Positions 14,231 to 22,476 of a stretch of DNA of 30,653 nt are shown here, piece by piece. The stretch covers positions 1 to 30,653 of the forward strand of contig JALNXN010000010.1 in NCBI GenBank assembly GCA_023230325.1, given 5' to 3'. This stretch comes from an archaeon (GTDB lineage: Archaea > Iainarchaeota > Iainarchaeia > Iainarchaeales > CSSED10-239). Numbering within the stretch: the first letter of the stretch is position 1; the number at the start of each line of letters is the position of its first letter. The position numbers and the translations under genes are program-made. The notes under the pieces were generated by a model, which had not been told where the DNA came from, did not search any database, and saw only the letters and a list, made by a program, of their open reading frames with translations.

Positions 14231-15443
14231 TATTTAAATAAAGTCTATAGATCTTATCTAAGGAAATATATTTTAAAATCTCTTTTTTAAAATCAGAAGA
14301 TAAAAAATCTTCCTTTAAAAGATTAGAGATCTTGATATAAGAAAGGTCTGAGAAAAATTCCCAAAAATTATTATTCTTAATTAATAGTTCTAATTCTTCT
14401 CTTTTCTTAGAGTCCTTTTCAGGAAGCTTAATTGAATCATATGATCTTATTAGTAAGTTTTTATTAGTTCCAAATAATTTATCTAAATTATTTTTCTTAG
14501 AATAAACAATGATTGCCTCTTTTAGATCCTCTAAATCTTTATCAACTTCTTTTGTTAAAATCTTTTTCTTTTCTGTTAACTCATCATACTTGTCTATAAG
14601 GAAGACACCTTTTTCTTTAAGATATTTATTTTCAGGGAGTGGTGGTAAAGTGTCCAACAAATCATGTGATTTGTAAGGGCATATTGATCTATAAGAACAC
14701 CAATCACAAAGAGCTGATGGCTTTGCATCAAATTTATCTTTTTCTTTTGCTTCTTCTATTTCTCTTATTGTTTCAATAACTTCTTTTTTTAAAGCCTCAA
14801 GCTGTAAGTTAGTTCTTGATGAAACTTGTTTTATTCCTGCTGAAAGAAAATACCAAGAAAGATCTATTTTTTCTACAAAGGGATAAGATTGTTTTATAGC
14901 TATTGCATATAAAGCAAGTTGCTTATCAATATCAACCTCTTGTTGTGTTTTTGCAGCGTTGTTTGTCTTATAGTCTCCAATTTCTATGTGGTTGTCATCT
15001 AATAATGTTAACCTGTCAATGTAACCAATAATTTCATAATTTTTTTCTTTTAAAGAATCATATAAATTAATATTTATTTTTATTTCTAATCCTAGGACTT
15101 TACCTTCATCAAAAGGTCTATATCTATTATAATATTCAATTAAATATTTTTCACCTAAAGATCTATAGTTTTCTTCAGTGTAACCTTTTCTAATAATTTC
15201 TACCTCATCTAAGGAGTAATTTTCTTTCCAAATTGAATTATAATAATCTACTATTTCTTCAATTGAATTTAATTTATTATATTTTAGATCTTTATATAGT
15301 TTTTCTAAAGAGTCATGCACCATTGAACCCATAAATGCTTCGATGTTTTTTTTAATAGTTATGTCTGGTTTAATTATATAATTATATTTAAATTGAAGTG
15401 GGCAATTTCTAAAAGTTTCCATTGAGGAATGTGAGTATTTCAT
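14223..15443 (-). CDS. PD-(D/E)XK nuclease with a likely Fe-S cluster (RecB/Cas4-like)
   Basis: 406 residues. The opening YSHSSMETFRNCPLQFKYNY, with C14, is typical of the RecB-family nuclease domain. Catalytic motifs follow: H43 in GSMVHDSLEKLY, E120, D143 in GYIDRL, D157-x-K159 in IEIGDYKT, and Q175 in DKQLALYA. Three more cysteines, C246, C249 and C255 (CDWCSYRSIC), complete the four-Cys set that holds an iron-sulfur cluster in Cas4/AddB-like nucleases. Residues 260-406 form a helical C-terminal extension I do not recognise. There is no helicase gene beside it and no CRISPR array in the window, so it is more likely a stand-alone repair nuclease than Cas4. Confidence 0.85.
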   Translation of the reverse strand: MKYSHSSMETFRNCPLQFKYNYIIKPDITIKKNIEAFMGSMVHDSLEKLYKDLKYNKLNSIEEIVDYYNSIWKENYSLDEVEIIRKGYTEENYRSLGEKYLIEYYNRYRPFDEGKVLGLEIKININLYDSLKEKNYEIIGYIDRLTLLDDNHIEIGDYKTNNAAKTQQEVDIDKQLALYAIAIKQSYPFVEKIDLSWYFLSAGIKQVSSRTNLQLEALKKEVIETIREIEEAKEKDKFDAKPSALCDWCSYRSICPYKSHDLLDTLPPLPENKYLKEKGVFLIDKYDELTEKKKILTKEVDKDLEDLKEAIIVYSKKNNLDKLFGTNKNLLIRSYDSIKLPEKDSKKREELELLIKNNNFWEFFSDLSYIKISNLLKEDFLSSDFKKEILKYISLDKIYRLYLNKK

Positions 15444-15508
15444 GTTTTATCTTTATTTTTTTATTAATATTAAATATAGGGTTTAAAAGAATTTATAATT
15501 GTTTTGGA

Positions 15509-15557
15509 GGTAGTTTGCCAAGAAGTGTTTTAAAAAAGCTTTTCTCGGCAAACTACC
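15509..15557. repeat. Inverted repeat with 11-bp perfect arms
   Basis: GGTAGTTTGCC (15509-15519) and GGCAAACTACC (15547-15557) are exact reverse complements. Pairing can resume for a few bases past one mismatch on the inner side, and G/C pairs extend it outward. The arms are richer in G and C than their surroundings. Candidates are a terminator, an RNA structure, or the edge of a decayed insertion. Confidence 0.75.
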
Positions 15558-15611
15558 CCCCTTAGAAATTGACTAGGGTTATGAAGCTGTAATATATATT
15601 AGACTATTACA

Positions 15612-16361
15612 TTGGAAAGGCTCTCAGATTTGGGGGTCTTTTCTCCACCTCCTGTTAAAGGAATTGTTCATTTATGGGTGTGGAGAAAAATGTGGGCAGA
15701 CATGAATTGTGAAATTAATAGTAAATTTGCAAAAAAGTTAAAAGAGTCCCATAAGTTAGAGTGGAAGAATAGAGTTGAAACTTGGGAAATACTAATTGAA
15801 GTACTAAGAGAAGCAATCATTAATGCTTTTATACATAGGGTGTATTTAATCCCTAGTTTCACATATATTAAAATCTCTGACACAAAAGTTGTTATTTCAA
15901 ATCTAGAAACATTACCTAAAAGTCTCACAATACCTAAATTATTTAAAGAACAGAAGTCTATCTTAAGAAATAAACAAATTGTAAAAATATTTTATTATAC
16001 TGGACTAATTGATACTTGGGGAAGAGGAATATCTAATATAATTAATTATCTTAAAAAAAAATTACAAAAACCTAAATTTCCCACAGATTTATTAGATTTT
16101 AGTATAACATTTCAAAGGAAGAACGAAGATGAAAACAAATCTAAAAATGCCAATATAATTGCTGGTATAAATTTATCAAATTTACAAAAAGAAATTATAT
16201 TCAATATAATTAAATCTAAGAATATTACTGCAAATAACCTAAATTTATTATTAAATAAAGATTTAAGGGCTATCGAAAGAAATATTAAAAAATTAAAAGA
16301 AAAAGGTATCCTACAGAGGATTGTTGCTAACAAAGGAGGATACTGGAAAATAAATAAATAA
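15612..16361 (+). pseudogene. Decayed Schlafen-AlbA/RecG-C-type ATPase-like regulator
   Basis: The open frame is 249 residues, but the first 35 or so look like non-coding sequence read through; ATG near 15702 is an alternative start. KESHKLEWK resembles the start of an AlbA_2 domain. It jumps directly to RVETWEILIEVLREAIINAFIHR, which belongs to the later HATPase_c_4 ('RecG C-terminal') domain, so an internal segment of some 200 residues seems deleted. The ATPase part continues to DTWGRGISNI. Usual HRDY and N-x-G positions are altered (HRVY, SNLETLP), so ATP binding is doubtful. A winged helix (about 185-249, LNKDLRAIERNIKKLKEKGI) closes the protein. Full-length relatives are regulators or defence-linked proteins. 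The preceding hairpin may mark the event that broke it. Confidence 0.6.
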
Positions 16362-16373
16362 AGAAGATTAAAT

Positions 16374-17042
16374 ATGAGAATAAAAGATATACCTTTAGAA
16401 AATAGACCACTTGAAAGATTATTGGAAAAAGGCCCTGAAACATTGTCAACAGCAGAACTTCTTGCAATCATTCTTAAAAATGGAACAAAGGGCAATAATA
16501 TTATTGACCTCTCTAATCTCATTCTTTCAAAATACCCAATCAACAAATTAAAAAATTGTTCAATAACAGAACTAGACTCTATAAAGGGAATTGGAAAAGT
16601 TAAAGCCTGCCAAATAAAAGCAATTTTTGAAATTAATAAAAGAATTAATCTAAAAGAAACAAATAATGATCTAAAGATCTATTCTCCAAAACAAGTCTAT
16701 GATATTATAAAATATGACTTAGAAGAAAAAACACAAGAACACCTAATAGCTGTGTATCTTAAAGGAAACAAAATAGTTTCAAAAAAATTAATAAATATTG
16801 GAACAGATGACCAAACATTAATCTCTGCAAAAGAAATTGTAAAAACAGGAATTCAAGAAAATGCACAAGCAATAATTATAGCCCACAATCATCCCTCTGA
16901 CATCAACCAACCATCCCATCAAGACAAAGTCACAACAAGAGAACTGGAAAAGAGCCTAAAGCTCTTAGATATAAAACTTCTTGACCACCTTATTATTACT
17001 AAAGACAAATATTTTAGTTTTAAAGAAAATAATCTTCTATAA
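16374..17042 (+). CDS. radC: RadC-family JAB/MPN+ protein
   Basis: 222 residues. The N-terminal UPF0758 region (IKDIPLENRPLERLLEKGPE, STAELLAIIL) is followed by a helix-hairpin-helix (LDSIKGIGKVKACQIKAI, 67-84) and a JAMM metal site: E122, H171-x-H173 and D184 in HNHPSDINQPSHQD. The family's usual HNHPSG carries Asp for Gly here. RadC proteins are mostly bacterial and often sit on mobile elements; their role is still debated, with DNA repair or recombination proposed. It follows the decayed ATPase gene by 12 bp in the same direction. Confidence 0.9.
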   Translation: MRIKDIPLENRPLERLLEKGPETLSTAELLAIILKNGTKGNNIIDLSNLILSKYPINKLKNCSITELDSIKGIGKVKACQIKAIFEINKRINLKETNNDLKIYSPKQVYDIIKYDLEEKTQEHLIAVYLKGNKIVSKKLINIGTDDQTLISAKEIVKTGIQENAQAIIIAHNHPSDINQPSHQDKVTTRELEKSLKLLDIKLLDHLIITKDKYFSFKENNLL

Positions 17043-17173
17043 AATTAATTCTATTTATAAAATTTAAGATTAATAATTATATAAAAAATTCAATTATTAA
17101 CAAAATATATGAAAAGAAAATAAATTATGAACTCAAAAAAATAACATTACTTCTAACAATAATTACAACAACT

Positions 17174-17599
17174 ATGTTTCTCTCAACAAAATTATTTTCA
17201 GAATCAATAGATATAGCTTACTACTATAATAATTTAGATAAAGCTGCACAGAAGTTTATAGAAAACAAAGATGATCTTCCAAAGTTTCTAAAAAACAATA
17301 TTGACAAACAAAAAATAAGATTTGATATTCAAAAGATTGATGGAAATTTCTACCAATTAATTTTAGAAAAGAAAGAAGAGACCTACCAATTTAGTAAAGA
17401 AAACTTAGAAGAATATACACTAAAAATAAAAGCAAAAGAGGAAAAAATTAATCAATTGATTAACTCCCAAGACATGGTTAATGATCTCTCAAAAGCAATT
17501 AAAGAAAAAGAAGTATTTCTTGAAGCTAAGGGGTTTTTTAATAAATTAAAAATTAATACCTCTAAGTTCTTTTTAAAAATTGCAAGTTGGTTTACTTAA
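17174..17599 (+). CDS. Small protein, probable exported protein with broken signal peptide
   Basis: 141 residues from ATG 17174. The visible N-terminus MFLSTKLFSESIDIAYYYN looks like the end of a signal peptide. The same frame stays open upstream, reading KKITLLLTIITTT before this ATG, but has no normal start codon. An ATG at 17127 (MNSKK) would give a textbook signal peptide if the run of seven A's at 17135-17141 had one more A. The body is charged and helical (about 75-110, a likely coiled coil), ending in a hydrophobic amphipathic tail FFLKIASWFT. No family recognised. Confidence 0.5.
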   Translation: MFLSTKLFSESIDIAYYYNNLDKAAQKFIENKDDLPKFLKNNIDKQKIRFDIQKIDGNFYQLILEKKEETYQFSKENLEEYTLKIKAKEEKINQLINSQDMVNDLSKAIKEKEVFLEAKGFFNKLKINTSKFFLKIASWFT

Positions 17600-18158
17600 A
17601 TTTACTAATTAAAGATTTTCTTCTTTCTTCCCATTCTTCTTTTAATAATCCTAAAGCAATTACATCATGAATCTTCCCAGTAGCTTTAGAAATTGCATCT
17701 TTTCTTAACAACCCTTCCTTTTTATAACCCAATTTCATTATTGCCTTTCTAGAGGCAATGTTTCCTGAATAGACTTGTGTAAAAAATTTTCTTATCTTAT
17801 GATTTTTAAATAAATAGTCTATAACTACAATCTTTGCTTCAGTAACAAACCCCTGTCTCCAATATTTTTCATTAATCCAAGAACCACTCCTTGCAACCAA
17901 ATTATCTTTATTGATTGAAAAGTCAACAACTCCAATTATCTTTTTTTCAGATTTTAAATAAATTCCAAATAAAAATTTTGTTTTTTTCTTTTCTTTAATA
18001 TTCTTTTTAATCCAATTGATTGCATCCTTTTTTGCATAAGGGTGAGGCACAGTCTTTAAATTTTTACTAACATTTAAATTATTTAAACCCTCCACAAAGT
18101 CATCTGCAAAAGATAATTCCAATGATTTTAATATTAATCTTTCTGTACTAAATCTCAT
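17592..18158 (-). CDS. GNAT-family N-acetyltransferase (RimJ/RimL-like)
   Basis: 188 residues. The opening MRFSTERLILKSLELSFADDF is characteristic of the Acetyltransf_3 group that includes RimJ/RimL and antibiotic-modifying enzymes. The acetyl-CoA site is the strand GSWINEKYWRQGFVTEAK, a variant of the R/Q-x-x-G-x-G/A loop, followed by QVYSGNIASRKAIMKLGYKKEG. It overlaps the tgt gene by 4 bp (ATGA), so the two are translationally coupled. The substrate, protein N-terminus or small molecule, is unknown. Confidence 0.87.
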   Translation of the reverse strand: MRFSTERLILKSLELSFADDFVEGLNNLNVSKNLKTVPHPYAKKDAINWIKKNIKEKKKTKFLFGIYLKSEKKIIGVVDFSINKDNLVARSGSWINEKYWRQGFVTEAKIVVIDYLFKNHKIRKFFTQVYSGNIASRKAIMKLGYKKEGLLRKDAISKATGKIHDVIALGLLKEEWEERRKSLISKFK

Positions 18159-19267
18159 AACTTCTCCCTCTTATACTCCTTTAAAAAATTCTTAGAGAAC
18201 TCTTCAAAATTTCCTTTTTCAATCTCCTCTCTTGCTTCTTCTAAAAGCTTATGAATAAATCTAATGTTATGCAAAGATAATAAAATCTTAACTCCAGGCT
18301 CATCCTGTCTTAAAAGATGATGTAAATATGCAAGAGTATGCCTCTTACAAGTTGGACAATCACAACATCTCTCAATTGGTTCAAAGACAACCTTATACTT
18401 TGCTTTCTTTAAATTAATTGGACCTTTCCTTGTAAAGATATGCCCGTGTCTTGCCATTTTTGTAGGGTAAATAGAATCAAAACAATCAACTCCTTTTGAG
18501 ATTGAAAGAATAATGTCTTCAGGAGAACCAACCCCCATCAAATATTTAATCTTACTTTCATCTAAATTTTCTAAAGAATAATCAATTGCCTTATGCATAT
18601 TCTCTTTAGATTCCCCAAGAGCAAGCCCACCAATTGCAATTCCATCAAATGGCAACTTATTAATTTCCTTTGCACATTTCTCTCTTAAGTCTCTATCTGT
18701 CCCACCCTGCACAATTCCAAAAATCAATTGGTTCTTATTTTTATGCACAGCTATTGCTCTTTTTGCCCAAGAGATAGTATTCTCAACTGCCTTCTCATAA
18801 TCTTTCCTGTTCAAGTTAGCATCCTGCATATCATCTAAAACCATTCCAACATCTGAACCAATAATATTCTGTAACTCCATAACTCTTTCAGGAGACATAA
18901 AATGTTTACTTCCATCATATGGAGATCTAAACCAAACTCCTTTTTCAGTCATTGAAATAAAAAATTCTTTATTTTTTAATTGAAAGCCACCAGAGTCAGT
19001 AAAAATTGGTTTTTTCCAATTTATAAAATTATGATAACCTTTTGTTTTTTTTAAAAGTCCTTCTCCTGGTTTAAGATATAGAAGATAGGCATTTGAAATA
19101 AAGCACTGTGTCTTAATTTCATCCAAATGATTTAAGGTTATAAACTTTGCAATCCCCTTAGTAACAACAGGCATAAAGAAAGGAGTCTTAACAGTTCCAT
19201 GTGCAGTTTCTAAAATTCCAATTCTTGCTTTTGTTTTTAGATCTTTTTTAATTATTTTATAACTCAT
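18155..19267 (-). CDS. tgt: tRNA-guanine transglycosylase, bacterial-type length and layout
   Basis: 370 residues. It swaps guanine for a deazaguanine base in tRNA. Signatures: GTVKTPFFMPVVTKGIAKFI, TDSGGFQ with the first catalytic Asp, FGIVQGG, IGGLALGES, YLMGVGSPEDI, and the nucleophile region GVDCFDSIYPTKMARHGHIF. The zinc site is CDCPTC with the following His (AYLHHL). Bacterial TGTs are this length and act at position 34 in the queuosine pathway. Archaeal TGTs acting at position 15 are longer, with C-terminal domains including PUA, which are absent here. The enzyme may therefore use the queuosine route, or have lost the extra domains. The GNAT gene follows it in an operon. Confidence 0.92.
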   Translation of the reverse strand: MSYKIIKKDLKTKARIGILETAHGTVKTPFFMPVVTKGIAKFITLNHLDEIKTQCFISNAYLLYLKPGEGLLKKTKGYHNFINWKKPIFTDSGGFQLKNKEFFISMTEKGVWFRSPYDGSKHFMSPERVMELQNIIGSDVGMVLDDMQDANLNRKDYEKAVENTISWAKRAIAVHKNKNQLIFGIVQGGTDRDLREKCAKEINKLPFDGIAIGGLALGESKENMHKAIDYSLENLDESKIKYLMGVGSPEDIILSISKGVDCFDSIYPTKMARHGHIFTRKGPINLKKAKYKVVFEPIERCCDCPTCKRHTLAYLHHLLRQDEPGVKILLSLHNIRFIHKLLEEAREEIEKGNFEEFSKNFLKEYKREKL

Positions 19268-19331
19268 GTTTTTCTTTCTTTTTTTATAAAACTAATTTTT
19301 ATATTTAACATCTAACTATTTACAATCACAC

Positions 19332-20510
19332 TCAATCAATAACCTTTACAGCAACAAAAAGAAATAAACTTAAAATTATTCCAGCATACAAATACAATTC
19401 CTTTAATGTAAAAAACAAAAGTAAAAAGGCACAAGAAAATCTACAAAATAAACTAAATAAAGAATCAGATGTTCTATAAACCCCATATTTCTTATTAACC
19501 TCATTTTTATGAATTACTTTAAAAAAATAATACTCAACTGTAGGTTCAACAAAAGTAGCACCTAAAACAGAAAGGAATAAGAAAAATAATGTTACATATA
19601 TGTTTGAAAAGATGTAAGCTACAAGTGTGAAAAAAGACATTAGAAAAAAACCAATTATAAAAACTGGTTTAACACTATGAGTATCCACATACTTACCAAC
19701 CATATGCTCTAAAAGTACAACAGGAATTGCTAAGATAAATAGAAAAACACCAACATAATAAACAGGCAAATGCTCAATTATAAAAAGAGGAGTAAACACA
19801 TAGATTAACCCCCAATAAAAAGACAATCCACCTTTTAAAAAATAAATCTTTAATAGCTCTTTATTTTTAAAAAAAGCAAAAAGATTTTGATGAATGCTTT
19901 TAACTGTAACAATTGGGGATTCTTGCTCTTCAAATGATTTTATCTCAAAATATGTGAACAAAAACCAACCAATAAAGATAAATAAAAATATAAAAATGAA
20001 ATTAGTAACCAAACCAAACTCCAATAAAATAACACTTCCTAAAAGAGGACCAACAACCCATCCCAAATTTCTAAAAGTGTAATATTTTCCTTCAACCTGC
20101 CCAAGGTTTGCAAGGGTTGTTGAATTGTATAAAAGGATTGGAGTTGCATTATAATGTAGAGCTAAAGAAATCTCAAAGATTATTAAAAAAATTAAAACCA
20201 TAAAAACTGACTTAAAAAAATATAAAGCAAACAAAGAAAAGGCAAGTGCAATTGTACTAAAAAACCACACCTGTGTAACCTTATATTTACTGTACATTTG
20301 AGTAAGGTACAAATAAGTAAGTAACATTAAAAACACCAAAAAACCACTTATAAAACCAACCATTGCTGGATTTCCAAAAACAGACTCTAAATAGATACTA
20401 AACACACTATCTAAAACCCCTAAGCCCAAAGAGATAAAGAAAGTAATTAAGATTAGCTTAGAGGAAGCCTTCTTAAACAACATAGAAAAATTTAATTTAT
20501 TTACAAACAT
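19332..20510 (-). CDS. Major facilitator superfamily transporter
   Basis: 392 residues with about 12 hydrophobic helices and the two-halves layout of MFS permeases. The first helix carries FFISLGLGVLDSVFSIYLE, and the loop between the halves is basic and charged (about 190-225, EIKSFEEQESP to NKELLKIY). The loop between helices 2 and 3 is short (LTQMYSKYKV) and the usual GxxxDRxGRR motif is weak. The substrate cannot be predicted. No obvious Shine-Dalgarno site precedes ATG 20510, and a second Met at residue 10 is an alternative start. Confidence 0.82.
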   Translation of the reverse strand: MFVNKLNFSMLFKKASSKLILITFFISLGLGVLDSVFSIYLESVFGNPAMVGFISGFLVFLMLLTYLYLTQMYSKYKVTQVWFFSTIALAFSLFALYFFKSVFMVLIFLIIFEISLALHYNATPILLYNSTTLANLGQVEGKYYTFRNLGWVVGPLLGSVILLEFGLVTNFIFIFLFIFIGWFLFTYFEIKSFEEQESPIVTVKSIHQNLFAFFKNKELLKIYFLKGGLSFYWGLIYVFTPLFIIEHLPVYYVGVFLFILAIPVVLLEHMVGKYVDTHSVKPVFIIGFFLMSFFTLVAYIFSNIYVTLFFLFLSVLGATFVEPTVEYYFFKVIHKNEVNKKYGVYRTSDSLFSLFCRFSCAFLLLFFTLKELYLYAGIILSLFLFVAVKVID

Positions 20511-20615
20511 ACAATTTCACTGTTTCTTTTACAAATTTACAATTTTAAATTTAATTACTTTTTACAAATTAATTTATCTTAAATCTTTGTCTACAATTTA
20601 AAAATGATTTTAAAT

Positions 20616-21470
20616 TTAAAGTAGATATTTACCAACAACTAAAAAAACAATCATACCTAAAAGAATGAATGGTCCAAACCTTGGAAGATTATCATAAATT
20701 GGAAGGGTCTTAAGATTAAGTTTTTTAATTTTAATTATGTCTTTTTCTTCTAAGACCTCTCTTTTCCCTAAGTTCAATTTTAGTAACATAGCTTTTGGTA
20801 TAAAGTCAATTGCTAGAACATCTCCATCTTCAAGGTCCTTTATTTCTTTTCTTTTTAAGTAGATGTGCTTTCTAATTTCTTCTTCAAAGATCATTGTCTT
20901 TAAACCTAAGATTATTGGAACTAATAATAGAAAATATAATTTTGGTAATTGTAAAGTCTTTATAGAATACCCAATAACAAAAACAAAAGCAACAAATAAG
21001 ATTATAACTTTAAATATTTGAAATTTCTTTTTTAGTAATATTTTTTTCCAAGCCTTCCATTTAAGAATTGTATATAACTTTATTAAATATTTTAAAGAAA
21101 CAAACATTACTGCAAGAAGTGAGGAAAAGATAAGTAACCAAAGAATTGTTAACTGGGAGGCATAGTAAGGTAAGACCAAATGAATACCTATAAATATTTT
21201 AATGTCCCCTCCTCCTAATTTTCCAAAATAATAGAAAATATATCCTAAAAGATAGATGATTATTGCAATCGAGATAACTTTTAGAAAATAAATGTAACCT
21301 AAAGGGTTTGTGAGAACAAAAGACTCTAAAGCTGTTAAAATTAGACCAATAACTATTAGAGGAAATGTTAACCAATTGTAAATATAGCTAGTCTTATGGT
21401 CGGTGTATGCTGCAATTGCTGTGGCTACTAAAATAATTATGATTTTAATAATTAATAATGGATGAAACAT
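20616..21470 (-). CDS. Archaeal prepilin/preflagellin peptidase (A24 family)
   Basis: 284 residues, a membrane aspartyl protease that cuts class III signal peptides before the hydrophobic stalk. The two catalytic aspartates are visible: D24 in AAYTDHKTSYIYNW and D89 in KLGGGDIKIFIG, the family's GxGD motif. Six or more hydrophobic helices are present. A soluble, charged insert (about 205-255, EEIRKHIYLKRKEIKDLEDG) precedes the last helix. Its likely substrates are the three pilin-like proteins at 5869-10453. It starts 2 nt after the stop of the PRTase-like gene and is probably in one operon with it. Confidence 0.88.
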   Translation of the reverse strand: MFHPLLIIKIIIILVATAIAAYTDHKTSYIYNWLTFPLIVIGLILTALESFVLTNPLGYIYFLKVISIAIIIYLLGYIFYYFGKLGGGDIKIFIGIHLVLPYYASQLTILWLLIFSSLLAVMFVSLKYLIKLYTILKWKAWKKILLKKKFQIFKVIILFVAFVFVIGYSIKTLQLPKLYFLLLVPIILGLKTMIFEEEIRKHIYLKRKEIKDLEDGDVLAIDFIPKAMLLKLNLGKREVLEEKDIIKIKKLNLKTLPIYDNLPRFGPFILLGMIVFLVVGKYLL

Positions 21471-21472
21471 AT

Positions 21473-22435
21473 TTATCTTGCCTTAATCTCTCTGTTATAT
21501 TTCATAGCTTCATGAATAAATTCATTACCTAGATAATAATAGGTGTAAGCTTTAACTTTTTCATCAAGTTTTAATCTTTTATATATTTCTTTATTGTAAT
21601 TAGGATTACTTTTCCCTAATTTTAGGTTCCAATAACTAAATTCTTGTTTATATCTTTCACTTATTGGAACAGATTTGCTTCCATCAGAATCTTTATTTCT
21701 GCTCCTATTATGTTCTCTTCTTTCAGAAACATTTTTAATTCCAACCCCACCATGGCGAATATATAAATCTTTATTGTACTCAGGAGAATAAACACCCTCA
21801 ACTTCAATAGGCCTGTCATAAATTTCGGACAAGACTAATGAAATTTTATTCATAGTTTTTGTCTCAGTTGTTATATAATCAATAACAATAAAATGCTTAT
21901 CAAATTTATTTAAAGACTTAGATAAATTTTTTTTTAGATTAGACAATGATTGGGTGTTAAGACCACCAGAAGAACTTGGGGTTACTAAAAAGGTAACTCT
22001 TGCCTTAGGTGCAATTTGTTCAAGTATGCCTTTATAAAAATACCCACCAGGAGACATTCCATCAAGTGGTAAAAAAAAATGATATGCTTCTCCTTTAGTT
22101 TTAATTAGATTATTGTTGTGTAAATTTATAAGTTTTTTTGCTGCATCAATAACTCCAACTGCTTCAAATCTACATGGGTAATGTTTTTTTGCATAATCCT
22201 CCATACTTATATGCCTTGTTCTTGAAAAATTTTCAATTATTTTGTCAACAATCAATCTTGATTCTTTGTCCTTAAATTTCTCACGAGGATGTTTTAAATT
22301 TTTAAATTTAATTTTTTCTTTTGTAATTGATAGTGCTCCCCTTTTTTTAATTGTTTTTGCGACTATTTTATATTTGCGAGGTTCTTTACTTGGAAGCTTT
22401 TCACTTCTTTTTAAGGATCTATTTTTTAAAACCAT
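21473..22435 (-). CDS. PRTase-like protein of uncertain function
   Basis: 320 residues. The N-terminal 60 residues are strongly basic (RSLKRSEKLPSKEPRKYKIV) and may bind RNA or DNA. The middle has a Rossmann-like alternation, HFFLPLDGMSPGGYFYKGI, RVTFLVTPSSSGG and HFIVIDYITTETKTM. This recalls type I phosphoribosyltransferases, where the last would be the PRPP loop. That loop lacks the normal Asp-Asp and Thr-Gly pair, so catalysis is doubtful. The last third is charged and hydrophilic. It precedes the prepilin peptidase with 2 nt between them. The PRTase call is by eye; another nucleotide-binding fold is possible. Confidence 0.5.
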   Translation of the reverse strand: MVLKNRSLKRSEKLPSKEPRKYKIVAKTIKKRGALSITKEKIKFKNLKHPREKFKDKESRLIVDKIIENFSRTRHISMEDYAKKHYPCRFEAVGVIDAAKKLINLHNNNLIKTKGEAYHFFLPLDGMSPGGYFYKGILEQIAPKARVTFLVTPSSSGGLNTQSLSNLKKNLSKSLNKFDKHFIVIDYITTETKTMNKISLVLSEIYDRPIEVEGVYSPEYNKDLYIRHGGVGIKNVSERREHNRSRNKDSDGSKSVPISERYKQEFSYWNLKLGKSNPNYNKEIYKRLKLDEKVKAYTYYYLGNEFIHEAMKYNREIKAR

Positions 22436-22476
22436 ATTTTTTCTTAATTATAACTTATAATTTTTTTAATTCCAAA

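Noticed and set aside
14223..15443. Cas4 and a CRISPR system
   Set aside because: The nuclease has the four Cys and RecB motifs, but there is no repeat array and no other cas gene in the window. The 15-bp array at 13930 has no spacers.
15668..16546. Minus-strand ORFs across the decayed ATPase and RadC genes
   Set aside because: They lie opposite frames with clear family motifs and show none of their own.
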